This document shows positions 47,616-59,897 of a DNA stretch of 64,000 nt, in pieces; the stretch's first letter is position 1, and each line of letters starts with the position of its first letter. The notes below the pieces were generated by a model. The model had not been told where the DNA came from, ran no database searches, and worked only from the letters and a program-made list of their open reading frames with translations. Both the position numbers and the translations under genes were made by a program. The DNA is from Phoenix dactylifera. Lineage: Eukaryota; Streptophyta; Magnoliopsida; Arecales; Arecaceae. The stretch lies in assembly GCF_009389715.1 (NCBI RefSeq), contig NW_024067692.1, positions 1,183,501 through 1,247,500 on the forward strand, in the 5' to 3' direction.

Positions 47616-49226
47616 TTTTTTACCGCAAGATCTACCCTGGGTCAGCAGGGAGCATGGAGCTACATTTATTTTGAAAGTTGAAGTTAAGATGTTCCTCCAG
47701 AACCTACGGCTTCAGGATATGGCTTCCTTTGCCCAATCCTTTTCCGTCTCCCATTCGGAATTTGGAGTCTAGTTTTAACACTTAGACGGTTGATCCTGAG
47801 GTACATCTTGCTCCCTTCTGTGGGAAAAATTAAAAAGGAGACAGCAGCCACGCTACGGGGCTGTCGGGTTGCTGCAGACTGCAGTGCGCATCGAGAACCG
47901 TTTCCACGCTTTGCACCAAAAGGAAAGATGCCATTAATGATAATAGCAGCATATTCACAAGTCCCAGTAGATGACCACGAGAAGTGACCACCCAAGCCGT
48001 GGCGTCTCACTAACTCCATGACTCCCTGGTTATTTCTGGTGGGACTCGCAGCACTGAGACTGGGGCCGGGAATTCAGAGTGACCATGAGATGGCTTCGTG
48101 GCTGCTCCAGAATGAGTTTTATAAAAAATAACCTGAAGGGGATTAAAAGAATTCCGGAAGACAAGATCACTGTCCATGATAGATAGAGAACTAATATTGC
48201 GTATCCGCTGATTCCGCTTGCCTTCCTCCCATGCCGGGGTTAATGATGTGTGGGCTTGGGCTCGTAGTTTAAGCTCGTTAACCCGAGCCAGATCCCTTTT
48301 TTTCTTCTTTTTTTTTTTTTGGTTTTGGTGTGGTGCACTTAATGCATCTTATAGGAAGCAGATATTTTACTGCTCGAAGAATCTTATGAAAAAATCATGT
48401 TGGCATCCCATGTATTTTATGATAAGAATCTTTGTGATAGTAAATAACAGTAAACTAGTGTTATGATGCACAAAATGCATGACATATTTGGTGCCCACGA
48501 CACAAATGGGTTCTAGACGGGAAAGAAAAAGGTTCCATACAATAAAAAAAATTTTTATATCCATATGCACTATATGGCCTTGCACAGAAACGGCTTAATG
48601 CATTTAGAAATCTAAGACGATTTTATTGAAAGAAGCTTTTTTTTTAATTTTATTTTTAAAATTTTTTCTGTAGTGGGCCAACCTAACAACAGCTTATTTT
48701 TATAGTAGTGTATTGAGATAAATACTTGATGAATAAAACTTTCAGAAACGATTTCGGTAAATTTCATTCATCAAACTCTAGTAGTTTTGATTGGTCTATG
48801 ATGTATGTTGTGTAGAATATAACTTCTTTTGGTGTAATATACCTACAATTTATTTGGCCTCTCAAAGCACTAATTTCAGTTTCAAAAATGAGATATGACG
48901 GTGAGATCCCACCTCCCATGCACTACGTACCATGCATTAGCTGCTCACAACCGTATCATGACATGGCAATTAACTTCATTAGCATGCACCAACGGATCCG
49001 AAGCCCCGGGATTCCTCTCTCACTTACATTTGTATGCAGATATCGATATATTTATATATTTTGTTAATTTCAGCTACACAAGATTTACACGGATAAAATA
49101 TTCGCTGTTACAGTAAACACCGAACAAATTCGCCTGATTTTGATTTTGTTATACAACAATTCACATAAAAAATGCATTTCATGTGCAAGGTATTAAAATC
49201 TGGCCTTAATTGGCATGTTGATTAAG
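47616..49226. other. Upstream region of the DUF642 gene, no further gene seen
   Basis: Contains the promoter side of the DUF642 gene. A block at 48025-48180 recurs at 53274-53415. The rest is AT-rich with T tracts (48297-48320). No open frame with a known domain. Confidence 0.45.
48025..48180. repeat. DUF642 promoter-side block, copy 1
   Basis: Shares colinear words with 53274-53415: GAGACTGGGGCCGGGAATT against GAGACTGGGACCTGGAATT, TCCAGAATGAGTTTTA against TCCAGAAAGAGTTTTA, and CCGGAAGACAAGATCAC against CCGGAAAAGAAGATCAC. It lies about 0.4-0.6 kb upstream of the DUF642 start codon. Confidence 0.5.
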
Positions 49227-49578
49227 GAAGCCTAGCATTATAATAATTAGCATGCTTGGTGAGGTCGGCTCGGCGGACTCGATTCGGAGGTCAACTTGGT
49301 AGGGCGCCCTGAGCTCAGGCCGGGGCGTCATTATGGATACAAACGGTCGACGGAGCCTCTTCAGCTCTTGGTCAATCATACGGGCTCATAGCAGCGGAAA
49401 TATCTGGCTGAGATCGGCTTGGCCTTCGGCGAGGTCCGAGGTTGGATTGGCTTTTAGCGAGACCGAGGTTCCGCCTGGCCGGCGCTGAGATCTACTTGAC
49501 CGGAATGGGGTGGTCCCATGTTGTGAGCAGGACGATCCATTTTGCCCCCCATCAGAAGCCTAGCATTATAATAATTAG
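49227..49578. repeat. GC-rich 304-bp insertion between perfect 24-bp direct repeats
   Basis: The 24-base sequence beginning GAAGCCTAGCATTATAATAA occurs at 49227-49250 and again, identical, at 49555-49578. The 304 bases between are GC-rich (GAGGTCGGCTCGGCGG-type words) in an AT-rich setting, begin CATGCTTGG and end CCCCCATCA. The insert resembles GC-rich LTR debris, but a 24-bp flank does not fit a 5-bp LTR duplication and there is no A tail. The element class is unknown. Confidence 0.6.
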
Positions 49579-50019
49579 ACATTTGCGATCCGGTTGAGGA
49601 TCTTGAGGTCTTACACAGTCTTTCACTACATAACCAATCATCAACTTCTACCTAGGACTGGTGGAATAGTCTAAAAGCAGGAAATAAAGTGTAGTAGGAA
49701 AACTTTTTACTAAATTCTCATTAGCAAGAGGTTGGCCTTGTTGTAAGGGCTTACGGATCCAGATAACAATAGGGACCCAATCAAAATTCTGCCTGGCTAA
49801 GACGAAACAGGTTGTGGTAAAAGTCGTTCACGGACGGGATCTGGGCTCCACCTCTCCGTGATCGGTTCAAGTGGACACCAAGAAGTCCACGTGGTGGTGG
49901 GTCAGGCATCAACAACAACAGCAACCATGAGATGGAAATTTTGCCGTAATTGGTGGCCAATGAACGTCATGCGGGCAGTGCGTATAACTGCGAATCCACG
50001 CTGAAAGAGGAAAAAAAGG

Positions 50020-50429
50020 GGCCACCAAGGTGGTAGCCTAGTGGTACTGGGCAGCAATTCTAACCACAAGGTCTCAAGTTCGAATCGCTGCGGCGACGAT
50101 TAAATTGTGGACCGGAGCTCACTACTTTGGCCACTGCTTGGACTTGTGGTGTAGGACCGCTCTTGAACCGCTAGCAGCCGGGGTGGTGCCGGGTGTGACG
50201 TACTCACACGTGGGACTCGAGCCAGAGCTCAGAGGAGTAGCTGAGTCGGGCCCACGGGTGGGGAGGGTATGAGTAAAACCGGTCGGGGTGCCCAACACAC
50301 GGCCATTTCTGCCCGCATCGAACATTCTCCTGGCGGGGCGGGGGCCCAGTGGGGGCTGCTACGCGGGGGTGGGCTTGTCCCTTCCTCCCCCCTACCCCTT
50401 TTCTTTAGCACAAAAAAAAAAAAAAAAAA
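50020..50429 (+). mobile_element. tRNA-derived SINE, about 410 bp
   Basis: Begins GCCACCAAGGTGGTAGCC. An RNA polymerase III A box lies at about 50030-50044 (TGGTAGCCTAGTGG) and a B box at 50078-50087 (GTTCGAATCG), as in plant SINEs of the Au-like type. A GC-rich body ends with a pyrimidine-rich segment and an A run of about 18. It is flanked by a perfect 14-bp target duplication AGAGGAAAAAAGGG (50006-50019 and 50430-50443). It is long for a plant SINE, so the body may be composite. Confidence 0.85.
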
Positions 50430-50443
50430 AGAGGAAAAAAGGG

Positions 50444-53270
50444 CAATCAAGGGAAAGCCGAGAGCAACGGAAGAAAGGGTCATTGGGTGGCAGATAAGAC
50501 GCCGCTCATCTCTCCATATATAGAATATTAGAATAATTTTGGAGATTACATAATAATCTGCATCACTCATAATATTTTCTTTTATCAGCATGATTCTTAT
50601 CAATCTATATTATTTTAATTTGTTAGCATAATCTAACAGTGATTTTAGAGATCACATTACAATTTCTATCATCTATAATATTTTTCATTATTAGTGAAAT
50701 TCTATATTTACCTATATTATTTTTTATGTATGTAGTCTGTATACAAGTATATATAACTGCTGAAATGTATCGAATATGAAGTAATAGAAAAATAAAATCA
50801 TTTTTTTCTCTTTTTTTTTTTCTGTTCTTCTCCAAATATTTCAATATGAAAATTGATCGAATTCTTGCCAACCTCCTCCGCTTGTAAGAAAATATAAAAT
50901 ATATAAATAAATCTATCTTATTCCATCATCTTAAGTTTTTGAGATAATTGGTGATTTTAACGTGGTATTAAAGTGCAGTCCAATCCGCTCATTGCCATGA
51001 ATCATGAAGGGGAGATCAGACGTGGGGAACCAGCTGCTCATCCACTGCATGGACATGAATCATGAAGGCGAGATCATCGGTGCCGAGATCATCAATGACC
51101 TTGACCGGATCCTTTGCCTTTCCCTGTTGCTCTTCTCCGTTGATGGGAGGAGGAAGAGACGGAAATTATTACATGCACCCAGGGCTAAAACCCGGGACAC
51201 GTACGGTGGATAAGAGGATGAAACTCGCCCTTGTGGCGAGTGACTATTGGTCCGGTCTACAACCGGTCCAGCTAATAATTTCTTGCATGAGTAATGTCCC
51301 ACCGGGCCGACAACTGGAATCAAAATAAAGCACCGCACTCTGGTTGGCGATTGGGCTCTCAACAGTTTAAATTTCCGGCTTAGGCGGCAAGCGATTTTAT
51401 ACTCCATTGTCCTTTTTTTTAGAAAGAACTCTTTTATGAGATGGCCCAAGCTATAATTCAGACAATGTTAAAAAACAGTGGCACGCAAGGTTGCACCAGG
51501 AGATATTGAAAATAGTAATATAACTTTATACAATAAATAATTTTTTTTTAAAATAAAATAAAACAATAAATTATAAAATAGAATAGGGTTGAAGATTTAG
51601 TCAGCCATAAAGACCCAATTAATTTTGAAGTAGCTTTAGAGATAAGCAGTAAGAGAACATGCTTGGTATTGATAATTCTTATTGTGTTTTGGTATTCGAT
51701 AAGATTTTTGGTATATCAATTAATTTTGAGCTATTCTTGAGTTTGAACAATTAAAAGATTCTACGCATGAGGATTTGGTTTTGAATATAGGAGCCAACTA
51801 TATGTAGAGATACTCAAGAGGAAGCTTACGAATATGGCTAATGTATTGTTATTGGTTTTACTTATTTGCAGGTAATGTCTGATGCTTTGGTAAGTAGTGA
51901 TTGCAACTGGCAATTTGTTGCTCATTCAAATAAGCTAGATGCTCGATAGAATCTCAACATAGTGATAGTGGAGTCAATGCCAAGGAGAAATCTTGTAGAA
52001 TATCATCGATTTTAACATATGCATTAGAGATGTCAAGCCGGTGAAGGTGTTATTATTCGAGTTAATATAAAGGACTTGCATTGTCTAATAATTGTCAATT
52101 CGATAAGTCACTATATTGCTGTTACTATGGTAATAATGGCAACGACTATTATGGCATATCAAACATCGAAAAATTCAACATAGTCGATATAGACTTTGTA
52201 ATGAGAGGGAGTATTGAAATTCATTGCCAAGTCTTGGTCTTCTTATAACTTTTGTTTCTTATATAGACTTTGCAATGAGGGGGAATATTGAGATTAATTG
52301 CCAAGTCTTAGTCTTATTATAGTACTTATCTTATAGTGCTCATTGCAAAGACTTGCGAGAACAAAATAATAGTGGAAGAAAAAAATTAAAAAAAAATAAA
52401 TTTATTCAAAAGAAAATAAAAAACTGAAACAACGTGTTCACTTCTCTCACAAATATGTTTTACTAAAAATGCTCCACATAAAAATGAATTCTCTCCCTGT
52501 AAAATACAAAAACATCAATATCGTACTCCAGTCGGAAAATAAACTCAAATATATTAGGCCCGAGATTCAATCTAAACTAAAATGGATCCAGCTAGTGTTG
52601 GAATAGAAAAACAGATAAATCTACACACCATAGTATGGTAAAAGAAAAGCAAGTGGCCAAACACGAAAGAATATCAGTCAGGTTCAAGTTAAAACTGCCG
52701 AATGACTTGCAGGGCATCTACAAACATTAAAGCTATAATTTGAGAAAGCTAAACAACAAGTCCATGCACAAGAAAGCAACATATCTACTACACTGCCCGC
52801 CTGACCAAGACAAAAGTGAAGAGCCAAAGCACAACAACATCAGGACACCGAGCTACGAGACAATTAGCCCAAAGAGAGAGGCAGAGAAGCAGCAGAGATT
52901 CTCTAGCCATCCTCCTGAAGAAAGTAAAAGAATCCTATGCTGAAATCGTATACGCTAAGGCTACATTTATCATAGAGTTCGGATGTTCATCTAAGGCTCG
53001 CATATATCTAAGATGAATACGTCCTATAAGATCAGAAAATAAAATATTACGAAACCATCGGTCCAGAGTACTCCTCCAATACTGATGCAATCCGATCACT
53101 ATTTCCTTCAGCACACAATTTTGTGAGATGGCTCTCTTTCTACTTTCTTTTATCCTTATAAAATAATAACAAACTTAAAGTCTGGTGTTAGCATTGAGGG
53201 ATATCTCTCCACTCGATATAAAATAAGCGAACAAAAAGAAAAGGTGGTGCAACATCTGGGCACCTCCAAA
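50444..53270. other. Intergenic AT-rich region, no gene seen
   Basis: No gene recognised. A tandem duplication lies at 52188-52321. The GC-richer part at about 51000-51410 has no clear terminal structure. Open frames are short and unlike known families. Confidence 0.45.
52188..52321. repeat. 75-bp imperfect tandem duplication
   Basis: ATAGACTTTGTAATGAG...ATTGCCAAGTCTTGGTCTT (52188-52247) is repeated as ATAGACTTTGCAATGAG...ATTGCCAAGTCTTAGTCTT (52263-52321) with a few changes. Confidence 0.7.
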
Positions 53271-53273
53271 GTC

Positions 53274-53415
53274 ATTGGTGGGTCCAATGTGGTGAGACTG
53301 GGACCTGGAATTAGCTCTCAGTTCCAGAAAGAGTTTTAAAATAATAGATGAAAGTTTGAAGAGATAAGAACGTACATAATCCGGAAAAGAAGATCACCGA
53401 CTAATCCATGGTGCA
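53274..53415. repeat. DUF642 promoter-side block, copy 2
   Basis: Diverged colinear copy of 48025-48180. No DUF642 coding sequence was found next to it. Confidence 0.45.
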
Positions 53416-54151
53416 AACTTAAAGGACCCGTTAATTCTGCTTTAGTCCCCAACCCGAGGTCAACGTGCCATGTTGGATTATTACTCATTATATTAAGTTT
53501 GGCTCAAACTTAAGGATAAAGACATGCTTGTGTTTTAACTAGTTGGGCTTTGTTGCATAATTTGATCAAAGATTTGCAGGCTATGCCTTGAGGTATCCAA
53601 CAAAAAGAGCTTCATAAATTCTCAACCTCTTAATGCGGTCTACTAAGGCCTATTGTGGTCTTGCAAAAGAAATATATCGATTTGTTTCTTCCGATGATGA
53701 TTTAATTCTAATACCATCAAAACCAACATGTCTTAAACGTTTGGCTTCTTAACGAACCCTCGGCGGGTGCTTCAAATGTTCTTTAGAAATTCTATTTATA
53801 AGCTTCATGAGGAGCTACTTTAAGATTGTCACATGATTCAATGATGAGAATCCTGAAGCAAAGGAAGGTAGACAAAACCAAGCATTGATGAAGCCCAGAA
53901 TTGTAAGTTGGCCCGCTGGACCCTGTTTTAAGAAACTCTTGAACCGGCCCAAATACAAAGCAAGTCTTGGGCCACTGTTTAATTAAACAATTGCTTGATA
54001 CCCATTGCCAACTCAAGTTCGAGCTATAATTTATTATCTGAACTAAAATGAAATGCATGTTGGAAATTGATGGTGCAAGTAGATATCTCCGAAGCAATTA
54101 ATGAAAGCGGTGTGTTAAAAACTGTAATTTCTCCCGTACCTGAGAAGCTTG

Positions 54152-54970
54152 TGAGCTACTGGAAATCCTTTCCTCATGATACAATGTCCAAAATGATAAG
54201 TGTACTTGGACTTTCCACTACCTATTTGGCTTGTAGAACATCATCATACTCAACCTGGATAAATGAAATATGAAAAGCAAGAATAAGAATTGAAAGAGAA
54301 TTTTAGAAAATTTGAAAACACAAAAGAGAGAATGGAAGAGTGTACTCTTAATTTCTCATCTCTCATTCGATGCACATCAATTTATAGAAAATAAAAAGGC
54401 TGTGAACATGTGATTATTCGCTCGAGAATAGTCACAAAAAATCAAGAGAAAAAACTTTTTGTGAATAATCACTTTTAAGAGAAAAAATCACAGTGGTCGA
54501 GGTAGAGCTGCAGCCGCTTGGAAGGATATATCATATGCGTGGCAGGTACTTGGTGTGGAGCGGGTCTGCCTTGAGGGAGACTCATCTGTGGTTATCGACT
54601 GGCTCCGAGAGGCGGATCGATTTGGGGATGGTCATCTCCTCATTCGGGAGATCCGTAGGGTGGCGCAGTTGATGGGCGGTGTTCAGATAGGACATGTGTT
54701 CAGGGAGGCGAACAGGGCTGCAGACTGGGTCGCCTCTTATGTTTACTTTCCCGCGATTTAGCAGGTTGTACTCATGTTAGAGTTATATAAAATGAGTAGC
54801 CGTTTTTACCAAAAAAAATAAAAATAAAAATAAAAATAAAAAATAATCACTTTTAAATAAAATTAGAAATTTAGAGATTAAAACCAAATCAAGGGACAAG
54901 AGTCGCTTAAATTTTCAATCAAAAGTCGAAAAGCTAAAATGGCATCCCTTGGAACCAACTTTAGTTGCTT
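54152..54970. repeat. Old dispersed repeat, copy 1 (interrupted by a LINE tail)
   Basis: Matches 57113-57432 after removing the LINE insertion at 54479-54841: GAGCTACTGGAAATC..., GAATTGAAAGAGAAT, AATCAAGAGAAAAA and CTAAAATGGC blocks occur in the same order. It could be a pair of diverged LTRs or another repeat; the ends were not resolved. Confidence 0.4.
54479..54841 (+). mobile_element. 5'-truncated L1-type LINE with 15-bp target duplication
   Basis: 363 bp. One frame reads RVCLEGDSSVVIDWLREA, then VFREANRAADWVASYV, the last part of the RNase H domain. It ends in an (A4-6T)n tail. Flanked by a perfect direct repeat AATAATCACTTTTAA (54464-54478 and 54842-54856). Confidence 0.9.
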
Positions 54971-55109
54971 TCGACGGTTAAAAGGCTAATGACTATTTAA
55001 AAATTTAATTATAAAATACTCTAACTATTTCCCACTTAGTCATATATATATATATATAGTGCATAGTCATATACGGATTGATCCTTGAACTTGTGGTTTA
55101 AAAATGTTT

Positions 55110-55406
55110 TTTTTTTTTGTGAAAATAAAAATTCATATAGCTCTAACGTGAGTACATCTTACCAAGTCAAAAGAAAGTAAAGAGTACAATGGAGGCGGGA
55201 GCTCTACTGTGGATGTCCATAAGAACTCTCCGAAATATTGTATAACATAGGAGGCGATCCAGTCTGCAGCTCTGTTCGCCTTCGGAAAAGCATTTGCTAC
55301 CTGATGCTCGCCCAGCTCGACAACTATCATGCGTGTCTCATGTATAAGTGGATGACCATCTTCATACCTGTCTGCACCCCATATCTACTCGATCACCCCG
55401 TATCTA
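55110..55406 (-). mobile_element. 5'-truncated L1-type LINE with 17-bp target duplication
   Basis: About 297 bp on the minus strand. The reverse frame reads KANRAADWIASYVIQYFGEF and ends RCTHVRAI-stop, again the end of the RNase H domain. The 3' tail is the T run at about 55110-55118. Flanked by a perfect direct repeat GTGGTTTAAAAATGTTT (55093-55109 and 55407-55423). Confidence 0.9.
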
Positions 55407-55423
55407 GTGGTTTAAAAATGTTT

Positions 55424-56085
55424 AAAAGAAACAAGTTTACACTATATACGGTTTCTAATTTCCCAGGAAGGCAACATGTTTAAACAAAGCTATGTGTTGA
55501 TCCTAACTTAGCAAGTACTTAAGAGCTCATATTGATTGATGGATTGTCAACGACATGTCTTCTGAAACTTACAAACTTATTTCACAAGTGTCATCAAAAT
55601 CCTTCTATCGCATGTCACATAGCGAGATGTGAGTTTGTTAATGAACAAAGTCCAATCTTCACTATATGACATGCATGCTTAGAAGAATGGGACTATTTTG
55701 AAATAGTTAGCCTCATTATTTGGAATTTGGTATTCCAAAAATACTAGTGCATTGGGAAGTGTGACTTGTTACTTAGCATTTCTCTTGGATAAAATTTGTT
55801 TCTTTGAACTTTACCTATGGCATCTTCTAGTTCATAGATTACTAAATTCTAATATCTAGTGAATACCATCATGAAGTAGAATTCTAACCAAATCCATCAT
55901 ATTTCAACATGTAGAAATCCCGTCTTCTTTGATCTATTAAATATTTTCTCCCTTTGAGATGCCTCGCTAAGAGGGTCAACGAGCATTCACTTGGTAGATG
56001 GATATTCTAACACAGTCTCATCTTTCTTTGCAAGTCTCCTAACATGATTATGTAATGGTATCGATACTTTATAAAAATCATATTG

Positions 56086-56139
<54 letters not shown>

Positions 56140-57112
56140 CATACTATTTGAATATAGTAAGACACTGACATACTCGTAACTAGAATTTCAAATTTTTATA
56201 TTTTTTTCGACAGTGACAAACTAAATTAATCGTCAACATGAATTACAATTGTAATGCTAAACAATAATTAATGACTTAGGAACAGAAATATAAACAAATA
56301 AAACAATTCAATTTTTAATAATTTGTAAATTTATGTCTCAAATTCCCTAATGATTGAATCAAAATAAAACGAGCCAAGGCTTCTCCCTAGAAAACTCATA
56401 TCAAGAGAAATTCTCTTAAAAAGAAAAAAGTACAGATTTTTCTCATCCATGTCTAGCGAAAAGGAGGGTAGGTTTTTACGTGTGAAGTGTCATGGCTCTT
56501 CTTTTTTAGAAATACTTTTGCACAGAGCATGCGTCGTACAAAGAAACCAATCATGCATAACCTTCAACAAATCAAATAAATAAATAAAGCATATTATGCA
56601 AAAAATAATCTCCAGATAAGCAAATAAATATTATCTCTTAAATTACATGGTATATATACATATATATGGAAAAATGAAATATAAATATTTCTACTCTATA
56701 ATTACTGGAAAAATCTTGCTTGATATAAAATAAAAGAATTGGTATAAAGTATACTTGTACAATGAAATCAATAAAAATAATTAAAAAACATCATAAATTC
56801 TTGTGGGCACGTTGTGATAAGAATATATGCCACTTTCAGTATATTCAATTAAAAGAAGACTTTCGTTCTCTAGCTCTTTTGATTGCAGCATCAAGTCAGT
56901 CTGGCTTTTCTATTCCATTGGTAATTTTTTTTTCATCATAGTTGAATCGATGGAGGATACTTATTATTTTTAAAATGTTAGAAAATTAGCGGAAAAAATA
57001 GAGAAAAATACAAAAGAGAATGAGAGGAGTTAAAAAAATAAGTTATAGGCAGTGGATGCTCATGGAATCGCGATCTTAAAGACATTAGCTTTCCCCGCAC
57101 TATAGATGCATG
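55424..57112. other. AT-rich intergenic region, no gene seen
   Basis: Contains a GT then TA microsatellite at about 56084-56136. The remaining sequence may be old retroelement debris lying between the two repeat copies at 54152 and 57113, but I see no readable protein. Confidence 0.4.
56084..56136. repeat. (GT)n(TA)n microsatellite
   Basis: A short GT repeat followed by about 20 TA units. Confidence 0.85.
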
Positions 57113-57432
57113 TGGGCTGCTGGAAATCTTGTCCCTGGGATAAAATGCCCAAATTAATAAACTTTCTTGAGCTCTACACCATCCGACTGACTTGTAGAGC
57201 CAGCATTCTGAACATACAAAATATGAAAACTGATAACAAGAGTTGAAAGAGAATACTAGAATAAAAGGTGCAAACATGCGCTCACTTTCAAATATTTACA
57301 AAAAAAATCAAGAAAAATGGTTATCTACGGATAATTACTTTGAAAAAAATAAATAAATCAAGTGATAAAAGTTTTTAAAAAAACTAAGGTCAGGAATACC
57401 AAAATGGCGTACATTGTAATCAATAGCCATTT
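57113..57432. repeat. Old dispersed repeat, copy 2
   Basis: Diverged direct copy of 54152-54970 (without the LINE). Open frames over it show no known domain. Confidence 0.4.
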
Positions 57433-57879
57433 TAATCATGAAGTACTTCAGCAACAAATGCGAAGCAACAGAGCGATAGCAGACAGCGACCCCAATCAAT
57501 AAAACGGAGCAATTCCGTACATCCTAGTAAAATTTGATTCCCTTCGTGCAGAACCGTACATGTTTGTAAAGATTTGATTCCCTCGATGTGCTGCTGCGCC
57601 AGTGCTCCGTACCCAAATTATTAAACCAGATTGAACGAGGGGAAGACAAACGAGGGGAAGACAAAAGCAGGGGAAGCAAGCGGGGAACCAGAGAATCATC
57701 CACTAATGGACAAGATAATGAATGATTCATTAGTGGGCTACCGTTTCGTTGATGTCGAGAGTAATTAAGCTTGACCAATTAAATCAACAAATTTAAGGCT
57801 GAAATGTTTCAACCTCGTTAATCCTCCTGAATTGGCATCTGCAATTCTGTAGGCGAGTGATGTTGTCGAAACTCAAAAG

Positions 57880-59480
57880 ATCGCTTAAAAAACGGGAGTA
57901 ATCGCCGGCCTGGAGTGGCTAGGCCTAGCTCGATCCACTGGCCCAGCCTAGCCGTGGGCTTGTGAGCTAGCCTAAAGAGGCATGGCCTAGCCTGACGATG
58001 CACAAGCGGAGAAGACACTGATGGGAGTCTTCTTTCTCCTCCGATCCCGTCGGAGTCGGAGACTCCCCGAGATTAATTTAAGTCCGACTGAAACTCTGAG
58101 AGTTTCTTAAGGATCCTCCTCCTAGCTCATCAATGAAAATCCGAGAATGGATGTCGATTCCAAATCTTCCTCTCCGAGCCTCCTCCTTGATTCATCGTCG
58201 GAAAAAGCTGCCGAAACCTCGCCGGACCGAGGTGAGAGCTCTTTGCCTCCTCCTTCTTTTTCTAGGCTTATACCTGTTCTCGCTTGGGTTTGAGCCGGCA
58301 AATCACTGGGATATGATCCGAAATAGGGGTGCCTTGTTTCGATCTTCTTCTTTCGAGTTCCGTCGCCACCAGCCGCCGGAAAAAGGCCGAGCTTTGCCGC
58401 CGTCTAGGACCCTTGAGGGCATGTGGCTGCTGGTTAGGGAGTTAGCCATAATTCATTCTGAGTTTGATCAATTCTTTGATAGTTTTCTTCCTTTTTTCTT
58501 TCCTTCCTTGCGTCGGTGGACCACCGTCGCTAGTGGTGCCGCGGCTGAAGGCCGCCATCACCGGAGCTCAACTACCTTGGGCAGCCACCCCCCCCCCCAC
58601 AAGATCTGAGAACAAGAGGGTAAGATCAGGCTCTCTCCTATTTGGAGAAAGAAAGAAGAGAGTCTCTCTTCTTCTCTCCTTCTCTCTTTTATTCCTCTCT
58701 ACCTAGATTATTTCTCTCTCTTATTTCTCTCTTTTATTCTTCTCTACCTTAATAGAGGGTTCTGGACTAGTGTCGCTGCAACCACTCGTCATGCTAGCCT
58801 TACCCCTATTGTGTTACTTGTACGTTGGTCTGATTCTTGTTACATGATTTAACTGGTTGGATTGGCTAGAGTGGGCCGACCTGGATTGTTGGACACTGCT
58901 ACCTAGTCGATCATGTCCGTCCTGTACTCGACTATTGTCAGCCACCATTGGACCCATAATTAATAACCTCTAATTTATTGCCTTGATTGGATATATGTTT
59001 CATGATCAAATGAATTGGAATTCGTGATGCCAATCGATTCAAACAATTAGACGATGTCCTCTAGTTAGCCTTGTATATCTTTCTATATGAATCTATTTCA
59101 TAGTCAAGCCCTGGTTTTGTATGGAGCTGCAGTCATCCAGGCAGAAAGAAGCCTAACGAGATCTTATACTCTAGTTTCTCTTTCTTCATGTTGATACTTT
59201 CTCTCTCTAGCTCGATCCAAGGAGATCACTGGTTTTGGGTTGCTACGTGATGGTGGACCCCTTTAGTGGATCACTAGAGAATCTGGGTTGTCGAATACCT
59301 CGAATAATTTTTGATGTTGACTTGGTTCTGTAGGAGATGAATCTTTTGGGCAAGAGGACGTTGAGCAGGGTTATGCACCTCGGTTCGTAGATCACAGTAG
59401 TCTATTTGGGTTGTCAGCAAAGAGATAAGAATTATTGTACACTGACCTGTATGATATAAATATTTTTGTACCTATATATG
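57880..59480. other. GC-richer block of unknown nature
   Basis: A GC-rich section (about 57900-58620) is followed by a purine then pyrimidine-rich stretch (58640-58750) and AT-rich DNA. Its style resembles the outer LTR in the TWD1 intron (shared GGGAGTCTTCTT and CT-rich words), so it may be related LTR debris, but no ends were found. The 158-codon frame at 58133-58609 has no recognisable domain. Confidence 0.25.
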
Positions 59481-59789
59481 TATAATGCACTAATGATCAA
59501 GATAAGTAAGAATTAATAATAATTTTATGATGATTTCTGTATTAAATCATATTTTGATTAAGTGTGCTTGTGATTGATAGCATGATAGATGCATATATGA
59601 GCATAACTTATATTTGCATATTTGGACTAATGAATGTGGTGCTATAGACTAACCATATTATATTGATTGCCTCGTCACGGGCTAAAAATGTGACCATGGT
59701 TAGTTTAAAGCCGAAAATAAAAAGAAATTGATATGTGGATGTAAACTTGATTAAATGAACAAGAACTTTGGGCTTATTTCCTTATTATT

Positions 59790-59897
59790 GATTGTCCTGT
59801 TATAGGTCAGAAATGTGATACTATCGATTGCTCCATCACAGACTAAAAATGTGATATTATCAATTGCCCCGTCATAAGTTAGAAATGTGATACTATC
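59790..59897. repeat. 36-bp tandem repeat, three units
   Basis: Three consecutive 36-base units (59790, 59826, 59862), each ending AAATGTGATA(C/T)TATC. A related single unit lies at about 59656. The array stops exactly where the Gypsy LTR begins. Confidence 0.8.

Noticed and set aside
51140-51410. Possible second SINE
   Set aside because: A weak B-box-like word on the minus strand only; no A box, tail or target duplication that fits.
58133-58609. 158-codon frame with Arg-rich start
   Set aside because: No recognisable domain; sits in a GC-rich block resembling LTR debris.
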